Source: Patescibacteria group bacterium
GTDB lineage: Bacteria; Patescibacteriota; Minisyncoccia; UBA6257; 2-01-FULL-56-20
Direction of reading: 5' to 3'
Assembly: GCA_025054755.1 (NCBI GenBank)
Contig: JANWZH010000004.1
Location: 11,142-28,959, forward strand
DNA: 17,818 bases
Notes under the pieces: model-generated
Seen by the model: only the letters and a program-made list of their open reading frames with translations
Told to the model about the DNA's origin: nothing
Database searches by the model: none
Program-made: the position numbers and the translations under genes
Shown here: positions 10,908 to 16,365 of the stretch, one piece after another
Numbering within the stretch: position 1 is the stretch's first letter
How the letters are laid out: each line of letters opens with the position of its first letter

Positions 10908-11999
10908 TTAAACAAGTTCTCTAATAGCAAGGCCTAATGCAACAGATAATAATGGATTTAATTCTTTAATCAATGGTTTTATTTCTAAATTATATTCTAT
11001 ATAATTTAATGGCTCTGCCTTTATAACTGGAATATTTAATTGATGAGAAAAATAATTTTCAATTCCTAATAAATTTGCTCCTCCTCCAGATAAAATTAAT
11101 CTTTCAAATTTAATATTTTTCTTTAAATTAGATGCAAAATTAAATTCCAATTTTTTTATTTCATTAATAATTAAATCTAAAATAAAAAACATTGACCTTG
11201 CTAATTCAAAATCGGCTCCGCCCACTAAAACCCCCCTCTGACACTTAATTTCTTCTGCTCTTAATGGATTAATATTTAAAGTTGTTGAAATACTTTTAGT
11301 TAAAGATGAGCCAGCAAAATCAGTTTGGCCAACAAATTTTAAAATTCCATCTTCTACAAAAGAAATTGATGTTGTTAAATTGCCAATATCAACTAAAATA
11401 GTTGGAGTTTTATCTTTCCAAATAATACTCCTAGTTAGACTAAGAGGTTCAATTTCTAATGCTAAAAGAGAAAGACCAACTTCATTAAAAATTTTTTGAT
11501 ATTTTTTAATTAAATCTTGGGGTATAGCAATTAACAAAATAGTTTCTGTTTTAAGGCCTTGATCATCTTCATATTCAGCTATTTTTTGCCAATCTAGGGC
11601 TACCTCAGATAATGGCATTGGAACATATTGTTTTGCTTGAAAAACAATAGCTTGTTTTAGTTCTCTATCGCTCATCTCGGGAAAATTTAAAATAGTTATA
11701 AAAGATGAAAAAACTGGAATAGAAGCAATTGCTTGATTAGTTGTTGGCTTCATTTTTTCAATCATTTGTCTTAAAATTTCAATCATTTCTTTATCAAAAA
11801 TCTTTAATTCTGAAGATTGAAAAACTGCATTAGATCTTAAAAGTGATCCTTTATTTTCTAATAAAGCATAATTTAATAATTTAGGATTATTTTCTCCTTG
11901 GCCAACTTCTACAATTTTAATAGAAGACGTTCCAATATCAACGCCCAAATAAGACGGGTTAAGATTTTGTTTTATAAAATTAAAAGGATTAAAAATCAT
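10908..11999 (-). CDS. pilM: Type IV pilus assembly protein PilM (actin-like)
   Basis: Cytoplasmic actin-like ATPase-fold protein that binds the PilN N-terminus. It has 363 residues from ATG 11999. Nucleotide-binding signatures are phosphate-1 YLGVDIGTSS (17-26), phosphate-2 ILVDIGNLTT (201-210) and the adenosine motif LILSGGGANL (301-310). The PilM-specific 1C region is represented by NFPEMSDRELKQAIVFQAKQ (105-124). A TTG at 12047 would add 16 hydrophobic residues, but ATG 11999 is preferred: MIFNPF... is the normal PilM beginning, and TATAAT lies 7 nt upstream. It is the first gene of the pilM-pilN-pilO-membrane-protein operon and diverges from rplJ. Confidence 0.93.
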   Translation of the reverse strand: MIFNPFNFIKQNLNPSYLGVDIGTSSIKIVEVGQGENNPKLLNYALLENKGSLLRSNAVFQSSELKIFDKEMIEILRQMIEKMKPTTNQAIASIPVFSSFITILNFPEMSDRELKQAIVFQAKQYVPMPLSEVALDWQKIAEYEDDQGLKTETILLIAIPQDLIKKYQKIFNEVGLSLLALEIEPLSLTRSIIWKDKTPTILVDIGNLTTSISFVEDGILKFVGQTDFAGSSLTKSISTTLNINPLRAEEIKCQRGVLVGGADFELARSMFFILDLIINEIKKLEFNFASNLKKNIKFERLILSGGGANLLGIENYFSHQLNIPVIKAEPLNYIEYNLEIKPLIKELNPLLSVALGLAIRELV

Positions 12000-12006
12000 T
12001 AATCTT

Positions 12007-12034
12007 ATTATAAATAAAATCAATAAAAATACAA
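12007..12034 (-). promoter_or_regulatory. pilM promoter, leaderless geometry
   Basis: TTGTAT (12029-12034), a 16-nt spacer and TATAAT (12007-12012) on the minus strand, with the ATG 7 nt further on. The -35 box is only 6 nt from the -35 box of the divergent rplJ promoter. Confidence 0.6.
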
Positions 12035-12040
12035 TTAAAT

Positions 12041-12068
12041 TTGACAAAACAAATAAAAATATTATTAT
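12041..12068 (+). promoter_or_regulatory. rplJ-rplL operon promoter
   Basis: Perfect TTGACA (12041-12046), a 16-nt spacer and TATTAT (12063-12068). The start near 12075 is just ahead of the L10 leader structure, so nearly the whole 5' UTR is the regulatory RNA. Confidence 0.7.
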
Positions 12069-12080
12069 ATAAGTAATTCT

Positions 12081-12157
12081 AAAGACCGCAGGCGGATTAC
12101 CCTTAATAAGCTTTAAAAGCTTACCTGCCGAGGGAAATAGCCTTATAGGCGGTCTTT
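12081..12157 (+). promoter_or_regulatory. L10 ribosomal-protein leader RNA
   Basis: 5' UTR of rplJ resembling the known L10 leader family, in which the L10(L12)4 complex binds its own mRNA. A three-way fold is visible: basal stem 12081-12087 with 12151-12157 (AAAGACC/GGTCTTT, extendable to 9 bp); arm GCAGG/CCTGC (12088-12092 with 12124-12128) capped by an AAGCTT/AAGCTT hairpin (12108-12113, 12117-12122); and a small GCC-TTATA-GGC hairpin (12140-12150). The CGA after CCTGC, followed by GGG, resembles the kink-turn-like bulge of the L10 site. The 3' strand of the basal stem is also the 5' strand of the following terminator. Confidence 0.78.
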
Positions 12158-12177
12158 ATAATAAAAGGCCGTTTTTT
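12150..12177 (+). terminator. Intrinsic terminator (attenuator) in the rplJ leader
   Basis: An 8-bp stem, CGGTCTTT (12150-12157) with AAAGGCCG (12164-12171), containing one G-U pair and a 6-nt loop, is followed by six Ts (12172-12177). It shares 12150-12157 with the leader basal stem, so only one of the two can form. It lies 13 nt before the rplJ ATG. Confidence 0.75.
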
Positions 12178-12190
12178 ATTTTTAAAAATT

Positions 12191-12700
12191 ATGAAAACCA
12201 AAAACAAAAAAGAGAATGAATTAAAAAAAGCTGAAGAATTAATTTCTAAATCAGAAGGATTAATTTTTATTGATATTTCAAAAATTCCAACTAAGTTTAT
12301 TAATAAATTGCGCCAAGAATTAAAAAATAATTTAAATCAATTATTAGTTATTAAAAAAAGGTTATTTAACATTGGATTAAAAAATAAAAAAATCCATATT
12401 GATTTATCTAATATTAAAAATTCTTTTGGCGTAATTTTTGTAAATAACATTGAATCTGGAATTAGTCAGGTTTATAAATTCTTAAAAAATTTAGAAAAAG
12501 AAAAAATTTTTGATTCAACATCAGAAAAAATATTTTTCGGATTTAATATTAAGCAACAAAAAGAATTAAACAAACAAGAAGTAATTCAAATCGGAACCTT
12601 GCCAAGCCGTGAAGTTGCTTTAGGACAATTGCTTGGAATGATTTCTACCCCACTTCGTAGCTTAATGTATATTTTACAAGAAAAAGCTAAAAGGTCGTAA
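12191..12700 (+). CDS. rplJ: 50S ribosomal protein L10 (uL10)
   Basis: Base of the ribosomal stalk, which binds 23S rRNA and carries L7/L12 dimers. At 169 residues it is normal length. The N-terminal globular domain has the family pattern KKAEELISKSEGLIFIDISK (12-31) and LVIKKRLFNIGLK. The C-terminal part has IGTLPSREVALGQLLGMIS and ends in the L12-binding helix. In this strain the N-terminal domain is diverged and Lys-rich. No SD precedes ATG 12191. Expression is probably autoregulated through the leader attenuator. rplL follows after 19 nt. Confidence 0.95.
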   Translation: MKTKNKKENELKKAEELISKSEGLIFIDISKIPTKFINKLRQELKNNLNQLLVIKKRLFNIGLKNKKIHIDLSNIKNSFGVIFVNNIESGISQVYKFLKNLEKEKIFDSTSEKIFFGFNIKQQKELNKQEVIQIGTLPSREVALGQLLGMISTPLRSLMYILQEKAKRS

Positions 12701-12719
12701 ATTTGTAAATATTATAAAT

Positions 12720-13088
12720 ATGAATGATAAAATACAAGATTTAATATCAAAAATAGAATCATTAACAACAGCTGAAATTGTTGAATTAGTAAAAGCAATG
12801 GAAGAAAAGTTTGGAATTTCAGCTGCAGCTCCAGTTGCAGCTAGCGCTGGCACAGGGTCTCAAGCCGCAGAAGAAAAAACAAGCTTTAATGTTATATTAA
12901 AATCTAGCGGAGATCAAAAATTAAATGTTATTAAGGTTGTTAGAGAATTAACAAATTTAGGATTAAAAGAAGCTAAAGATTTAGTAGAGGGAGCTCCAAA
13001 AACATTAAAAGAAGGAGTTAAAAAAGAAGAAGCTGAAGAAATAAAGAAAAAATTAGAAGAAGCCGGAGCAACAGTTGAAATCCAATAA
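12720..13088 (+). CDS. rplL: 50S ribosomal protein L7/L12 (bL12)
   Basis: Mobile stalk protein that recruits and stimulates translational GTPases. It has 122 residues. The N-terminal dimerisation domain (1-33, IVELVKAMEEKFGI) is followed by an Ala-rich hinge (about 34-52) and the conserved C-terminal domain, with KLNVIKVVRELTNLGLKEAK, DLVEGAPKTLKEGV and a final EEAGATVEIQ. It is second in the operon, with no SD and no clear promoter of its own. It is followed by a strong terminator. Its composition is less AT-rich than L10, as expected for a highly expressed, constrained protein. Confidence 0.98.
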   Translation: MNDKIQDLISKIESLTTAEIVELVKAMEEKFGISAAAPVAASAGTGSQAAEEKTSFNVILKSSGDQKLNVIKVVRELTNLGLKEAKDLVEGAPKTLKEGVKKEEAEEIKKKLEEAGATVEIQ

Positions 13089-13110
13089 TGTAAATAAATT
13101 TTATTTAAAA

Positions 13111-13146
13111 ACAAAAAACCGATTTTAATCGGTTTTTTGTTTTTTA
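13111..13146 (+). terminator. Terminator of the rplJ-rplL operon
   Basis: A perfect 14-bp inverted repeat (13111-13124 with 13127-13140; core CCGATT/AATCGG, 2-nt apparent loop) flanked by A- and T-runs, so it could work from both sides. It lies 22 nt after the rplL stop. Confidence 0.88.
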
Positions 13147-13152
13147 AAAAAA

Positions 13153-13185
13153 TGTTTATAATAAAATTAGCTTATTGAAAGGAGG
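13153..13185 (+). promoter_or_regulatory. Promoter and strong SD of the Cys-rich small gene
   Basis: TGTT followed by TATAAT (13157-13162), then AAAGGAGG (13178-13185) and 5 nt to ATG 13191. The predicted leader is about 22 nt. No clear -35. Confidence 0.6.
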
Positions 13186-13190
13186 CGTAA

Positions 13191-13421
13191 ATGAAAGACA
13201 AAAAAGCAGGATGCTTTTGTTTGAAATATCAACAAAACATTCCTGAAGCCAAAGTTCTTAGTTGGTGCCTAAGATGGAATTGTAGGCACCTAAGGAGCGA
13301 ATTTAAAAGAGGCACAAAAAAAATGAGAAACAAAAAAACAGCCCAATCAGGTCAAACGGTAATTATAGAGATCAAAACCGAACTCATTATTTTTGAGGAG
13401 GAAAAAGATAGTAGTACATAA
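13191..13421 (+). CDS. Small Cys-containing hypothetical protein
   Basis: 76 residues, family not recognised. The N-terminal half is basic and holds four cysteines (CFC at 8-10, then Cys26 and Cys31 in SWCLRWNCRHL) that could form a metal site or disulphides; the C-terminal half is KT-rich and ends acidic (EEEKDSST). Reality is supported by the AAAGGAGG SD, a -10 upstream, and a terminator 28 nt after the stop. Its codons are richer in G and C than the flanking rplL or Tgt-like genes. A perfect 8-bp inverted repeat (GGTGCCTA 13264-13271, TAGGCACC 13283-13290) lies inside the Cys-encoding part, so the transcript may also have an RNA role. No function is proposed. Confidence 0.6.
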   Translation: MKDKKAGCFCLKYQQNIPEAKVLSWCLRWNCRHLRSEFKRGTKKMRNKKTAQSGQTVIIEIKTELIIFEEEKDSST

Positions 13422-13448
13422 ACTTTTCCCCCTCATTATTTAAATTTC

Positions 13449-13471
13449 AAACCCCTTAATTGGGGTTTTAT
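13449..13471 (+). terminator. Terminator after the Cys-containing small gene
   Basis: AAACCCC (13449-13455) pairs with GGGGTTT (13462-13468) across a 6-nt loop, and the T-rich run TTTTATTTT follows. Confidence 0.85.
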
Positions 13472-13506
13472 TTTGTAGATTATTTTTATATTATTAAAAT
13501 TAAATT

Positions 13507-13580
13507 GGGCGTTTAGCTCAGTTGGTTAGAGCGTCCGCTTCACACGCGGAAGGTCCCCTGTTCAAATCAGGGAACGCCCA
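13507..13580 (+). tRNA. tRNA-Val(CAC)
   Basis: A 74-nt cloverleaf. The acceptor GGGCGTT/AACGCCC is perfect; the D arm contains TAGCTCAGTTGGTTAGAGC; the anticodon stem TCCGC/GCGGA closes loop TTCACAC with anticodon CAC (reads GUG, valine); the T loop is GTTCAAATC. The discriminator is A and CCA is not encoded (CTAA follows). The D arm and anticodon stem are nearly identical to tRNA-Val(GAC) at 5325-5398, so the two isoacceptors are close relatives. A TATTAT at 13489-13494 may be the -10. Confidence 0.96.
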
Positions 13581-13600
13581 CTAAAATATTTTATATTTAT

Positions 13601-13641
13601 TTGACTAAATTTAAAAAATATTTTATTATTTAAAAAGGAGG
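13601..13641 (+). promoter_or_regulatory. Promoter with SD at the predicted transcript start
   Basis: TTGACT (13601-13606), a 17-nt spacer, TATTAT (13624-13629), then 6 nt to AGGAGG (13636-13641), 5 nt before ATG 13647. The expected start falls on the SD itself, so the leader would be about 11 nt. Confidence 0.65.
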
Positions 13642-13646
13642 TGAAA

Positions 13647-13943
13647 ATGAGGATTTTCTTTATCCTCGATAAACAAAAAAACAAAATCTATTCACTGTTG
13701 TCAGAAATTGACAACGAAGAGACGATCGAAGAAGAGGATGAGATATCCAAAAATGGAGAAGAGGTGTTAGCAAATCTCGATATTAAAAAACTAACACCAG
13801 AATCTGAAGACATACTAACCCCCTTTTTCGATCTTCTCTTATCTATCAACGCCCAAGGAGATTATGCCCTACTTCTCGCCATCGAAGAACTTTTGGCAAA
13901 GTGCTTTGAGGAGGGAGTAAAATCGTCAAAAAAAATTAAGTAG
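13647..13943 (+). CDS. Small acidic helical hypothetical protein
   Basis: 98 residues, family not recognised. It starts with a hydrophobic MRIFFILD strand and has an acidic middle (EETIEEEDEISKNGEE). The C-terminal half looks amphipathic-helical (DILTPFFDLLLSIN, then DYALLLAIEELLAKCFEEG) and ends KKIK. No signal peptide or membrane segment. ATG 13647 is preferred over GTG 13641, because that GTG overlaps the AGGAGG. Codons such as ATC, CTC, GAG and GCC are frequent, unlike the ATT/TTA/GAA-dominated neighbours, which suggests a different origin or expression class. It is monocistronic, between tRNA-Val(CAC) and a strong terminator. Confidence 0.72.
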   Translation: MRIFFILDKQKNKIYSLLSEIDNEETIEEEDEISKNGEEVLANLDIKKLTPESEDILTPFFDLLLSINAQGDYALLLAIEELLAKCFEEGVKSSKKIK

Positions 13944-13974
13944 GGGCTGGGCAATTTAAAGCATTTTTATTTTA

Positions 13975-14000
13975 GCCACATTTTATGTGGCATTTTTTTT
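13975..14000 (+). terminator. Terminator after the acidic small gene
   Basis: GCCACA (13975-13980) pairs with TGTGGC (13986-13991) across a 5-nt loop and is followed by A and eight Ts. Confidence 0.9.
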
Positions 14001-14053
14001 AATTTGATTTTTAAAATATTATAATTTATATTTAAAAAATAAAATATAAAAAT

Positions 14054-14374
14054 ATGACTATAGAAGAATTTCAAAAAATAGATTTAAGAGTTGGCAAAAT
14101 AATAGTAGCTGAAAAAATAAAAAATTCAGATAAACTTTTAAGATTAGAAGTAGATTTAGGAAACGAATGGCGTCAAATTGTAAGCGGCATTGCGGATAAA
14201 TATAAACCAGAAGATTTAATTAATAAACAAATTATCATTGTTGCTAATCTAGAATCAAAAAAAATAAAAGGCATTGAAAGCCAAGGTATGATTTTAGCAG
14301 CTGAAGATGAAAACGGTAATTTAGCTTTAATTGTGCCAAATAAAGAAATTAAAAATGGCTCAGTTGTAAAATAA
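14054..14374 (+). CDS. Stand-alone tRNA-binding OB-fold protein (Trbp111/MetG C-terminal type)
   Basis: 106 residues forming one EMAP-II/Trbp111-like OB domain, the module found at the C-terminus of many methionyl-tRNA synthetases and as the free proteins Trbp111 and CsaA. Family patterns: FQKIDLRVGKIIVAEKIKNS (6-25), DKLLRLEVDLG (26-36), RQIVSGIADKY (40-50), IIVANLESKKIKGIESQGMI (61-80), LAAED (81-85). In the family it binds the outer corner of tRNA without strong sequence specificity. It is the first gene of a two-gene unit: the stop is 2 nt before the Tgt-like gene. No SD; TAAAAT (14040-14045) lies 8 nt before the ATG. It could act as a detached MetRS domain or as a tRNA-presenting partner of the Tgt-like protein. 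Confidence 0.9.
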   Translation: MTIEEFQKIDLRVGKIIVAEKIKNSDKLLRLEVDLGNEWRQIVSGIADKYKPEDLINKQIIIVANLESKKIKGIESQGMILAAEDENGNLALIVPNKEIKNGSVVK

Positions 14375-14376
14375 TA

Positions 14377-15483
14377 ATGTTTCAAATTTTATATAAATCT
14401 AAAAATAATAATGCCAGAGTTGGCAAAATTGAAACATCAAAAGGAATAATAGAAACTCCAGCTTTTGTTTTTAAAACTTATAATCTTCAAAAATCTCTCA
14501 ATGAAGAAACTCTAAAAAATATCAATATTCAAATTATTAAAACTGATGCTTTTGAATTATGGAAAATTTTATCCGATGAAGGAATAAATTTTTCAACTGG
14601 AATTTATGATATTTTAAAATGGCAAAAACCAATCATAACTGATTCTGGCTCATTAGAAATATTAAAATTAAAAGAAAATAATCCTAAAAAAAATATTATT
14701 GAAATTTTAAATTCTGGAATAAATTTTTTTGATTATCAAAAAAGATTAGAAGATTATTTTGATTCTGAAAAATCATTAAAAATTCAAGAAGAATTAAATC
14801 CAAATATCATTACTGCTTTTGATTTACCAATTGAATGGTCTGAAAATAAAAATATTGTTTTAGAACAAACTGAAAAATCACATATTTGGCAAACAAGATT
14901 TTTAGAGGCTAAAACATCAAATCAACAAGTTTTAGGTGTTTTAGGTGGAGGAATTGATAATAATTTAATAGAATTAAGTCTTAGATTTTTAAATAAATTA
15001 AGTTTTGATGGTTTAATTATAAATAATTTTTTAAAAAATCCAGATGCTGAAAAATTAATTCAAATTTTAAAAATTGTAAATCAAAATTATTCCGAAAATA
15101 AAATTAAATATATTAAAAATATTCAATCAATTCAAGAATTATTTTTATTTATTGAAAATGGAATTGATATGTTTGAAACTGAATTGCCATATAAAATGGC
15201 TAAAAATGGATTTATTTGGTCATTAAATCAAATTATTAATTTAAATAAAAATGAATATAATAATGACAATTCAATTTTAGATGAATTTTGTGATTGTTTA
15301 ATTTGCAAACAAGAAAAAACTAAACAAGAAATAAATTGGCAAATAAAAAATAAAAATCCAGAAGGATTTAAAAATTTATTAACTCATAATATATATTTTC
15401 TAAATAAATTAACTCAAGAAATCAGAGAAAGTATTAAAGAAAATAAATTAAAAGAATTAAAAAAATATTATTCTCAAATTTAA
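14377..15483 (+). CDS. Divergent Tgt-like (tRNA-guanine transglycosylase family) protein
   Basis: 368 residues spanning the full TGT fold. Family landmarks: GIIETPAFVF (23-32), PIITDSGSLEIL (85-96, canonical TDSGGFQ), NIITAFDLPIEW (143-154), LGVLGGGI (186-193, canonical GIVQGG), GIDMFETELPYKMAKNG (262-278, canonical GIDMFDCVLPTRNARNG), and the zinc site Cys305-x-Cys307-x2-Cys310 with His337 in THNIYFL. Bacterial Tgt exchanges guanine-34 for preQ1 through a nucleophilic Asp in MFD. Here that residue is Glu267; the base-recognition Gln of VQGG is Gly; and the GGLAVGE loop is replaced by INNFLKN. Asp89 and Asp149 remain. The fold and zinc site look intact while the substrate pocket has changed, so another base, another RNA or a non-catalytic role (like eukaryotic QTRT2) is possible. 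Extremely AT-rich, like the conserved neighbours. Confidence 0.85.
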   Translation: MFQILYKSKNNNARVGKIETSKGIIETPAFVFKTYNLQKSLNEETLKNINIQIIKTDAFELWKILSDEGINFSTGIYDILKWQKPIITDSGSLEILKLKENNPKKNIIEILNSGINFFDYQKRLEDYFDSEKSLKIQEELNPNIITAFDLPIEWSENKNIVLEQTEKSHIWQTRFLEAKTSNQQVLGVLGGGIDNNLIELSLRFLNKLSFDGLIINNFLKNPDAEKLIQILKIVNQNYSENKIKYIKNIQSIQELFLFIENGIDMFETELPYKMAKNGFIWSLNQIINLNKNEYNNDNSILDEFCDCLICKQEKTKQEINWQIKNKNPEGFKNLLTHNIYFLNKLTQEIRESIKENKLKELKKYYSQI

Positions 15484-15493
15484 TTAATTTTTA

Positions 15494-15511
15494 TATAATA
15501 TATATAGGAGG
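15494..15511 (+). promoter_or_regulatory. -10 element and SD of the 74-residue gene
   Basis: TATAAT (15494-15499), 6 nt, then AGGAGG (15506-15511), 6 nt before ATG 15518. The same -10-to-SD spacing occurs before ATG 13647. A weak -35 TTCTCA (15471-15476) lies in the end of the Tgt-like gene. Confidence 0.6.
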
Positions 15512-15517
15512 TGTCAA

Positions 15518-15742
15518 ATGATACTTAATTCCGAAGTCCAAGATGGAAACGGAGCAAAGCGCAAAATTTTCTGGTTAAGTGGTTGGGTAAAACAGCCACT
15601 AAAAGAAATTCAACCTGCCCTAAAAGAAGGAGAAATTATTATTTCTTCTTCTTATAAATATATTTGGGGATTAACGGGTCAGGAAACTAAAATTAATTGC
15701 CTCATTGTTCAAGGACAAATTATAGAAGTCAAGGAGGCATAA
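15518..15742 (+). CDS. Small hypothetical protein, SD-led
   Basis: 74 residues, family not recognised. Predicted mostly beta with several aromatic residues (FWLSGW, YKYIWG) and the tail CLIVQGQIIEVKEA; no signal peptide or membrane segment. ATG 15518 has a full AGGAGG at optimal spacing, while the preceding conserved genes have none. It is less AT-rich than the adjacent Tgt-like gene. The promoter overlaps the Tgt-like stop region, and a terminator follows within 30 nt of the stop. A 12-codon reading frame with its own SD is attached to its 3' end. Confidence 0.68.
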   Translation: MILNSEVQDGNGAKRKIFWLSGWVKQPLKEIQPALKEGEIIISSSYKYIWGLTGQETKINCLIVQGQIIEVKEA

Positions 15743-15781
15743 ATGAAAACCCGTATGATTAATCCCCTAAAATCCCTCTAG
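15743..15781 (+). CDS. Possible 12-residue peptide overlapping a terminator
   Basis: ATG 15743 immediately follows the TAA of the 74-residue gene. AAGGAGG (15731-15737) lies 5 nt upstream, inside that gene's last codons. The frame encodes MKTRMINPLKSL and stops with TAG at 15779-15781, inside the 5' half of the terminator hairpin. The SD and the coupled start are seen; translation is unproven. It could be a leader-type peptide whose translation interferes with the terminator, or a chance frame. Confidence 0.35.
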   Translation: MKTRMINPLKSL

Positions 15782-15797
15782 TCATAGAGGGATTTTT
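15770..15797 (+). terminator. Terminator after the 74-residue gene
   Basis: An 11-bp perfect stem, 15770-15780 with 15785-15795 (core ATCCCTCTA/TAGAGGGAT), has a GTCA loop and a T-run running into TTTTTATT. Confidence 0.9.
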
Positions 15798-16119
15798 ATT
15801 GCTAAATATATATTAAAATTAATAATGTTTTTTTAATTAAAATTTGATATAATAATTAAAAATTTAATATAACAAAATTAATAATTCTAATAAAAGAAAA
15901 CCAGAATCAAATTTTAACATAGCAAGAAAAAAGATATGCTATTAAAGTTGTAATGCCTTTTGGTTCCTAAATTTCAATGGATAGATAAATAGATTTTTTT
16001 TACAACATTTATATCTGTTCTCATACATCCATTTGCTTCTTAAAAAGCAAATTTATCCTTATTTTTAAAATCTTGGAGGAATAAAATTTCTCTCAATTTA
16101 AAATTATTAAATTTTAATT
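15798..16119 (+). other. Noncoding AT-rich stretch with promoter-like and hairpin elements
   Basis: No ORF of useful size is seen on either strand. An extended -10, TGA plus TATAAT (15848-15853), could start a + strand transcript near 15860. Downstream are a 6-bp hairpin (15919-15924 with 15937-15942), 7-bp arms (15947-15953 with 16000-16006) and an 8-bp hairpin (16031-16038 with 16045-16052). A small RNA is possible, but no known family is recognised. A GGAGG at 16075-16079 has no start codon behind it. Confidence 0.35.
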
Positions 16120-16341
16120 TCATTTCTTATCAACAACGCTAAATACTCCTTTTATTTTTACATTATGCTTTTCTAAAATAGAATTTATTTCGCTAATAAT
16201 TTCTTTTGCTTTTTCATCTTCAACTTCTTCTCCGTTTTCTTTTAAGAATATAAAATTAACAAGAAAATCATATTTAAAAAGTTTAACAAGCAACTTATAA
16301 AATCTAACAAAATTTTCTTGCGTTCTTAATTTTAGAAACAT
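16120..16341 (-). CDS. Small hypothetical protein downstream of the tail-fibre-like gene
   Basis: 73 residues, family not recognised. The N-terminal half is basic and aromatic (FVRFYKLLVKLFKYDFLVNF), followed by a charged helix-like part (NGEEVEDEKAKEIISEINSI) and a short C-terminal strand. ATG 16341 lies 24 nt after the stop of the tail-fibre-like gene on the same strand. It may be co-transcribed, but TATAAT (16350-16355) lies 8 nt before the ATG and could make it independent and leaderless. No SD. Confidence 0.55.
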   Translation of the reverse strand: MFLKLRTQENFVRFYKLLVKLFKYDFLVNFIFLKENGEEVEDEKAKEIISEINSILEKHNVKIKGVFSVVDKK

Positions 16342-16365
16342 ATATTTTAATTATAAAAATGGTAA

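Noticed and set aside
11997..12047. TTG start at 12047 extending PilM by 16 hydrophobic residues
   Set aside because: The extension runs through the pilM promoter, and PilM proteins normally begin close to the YLGVDIG motif; ATG 11999 fits better.
13395..13410. SD-like GAGGAGG near the end of the Cys-containing gene
   Set aside because: No ATG, GTG or TTG at a usable distance opens a frame before the terminator; it simply encodes EEE.
13641..13646. GTG start at 13641 for the acidic small protein
   Set aside because: The GTG overlaps the AGGAGG that serves ATG 13647.
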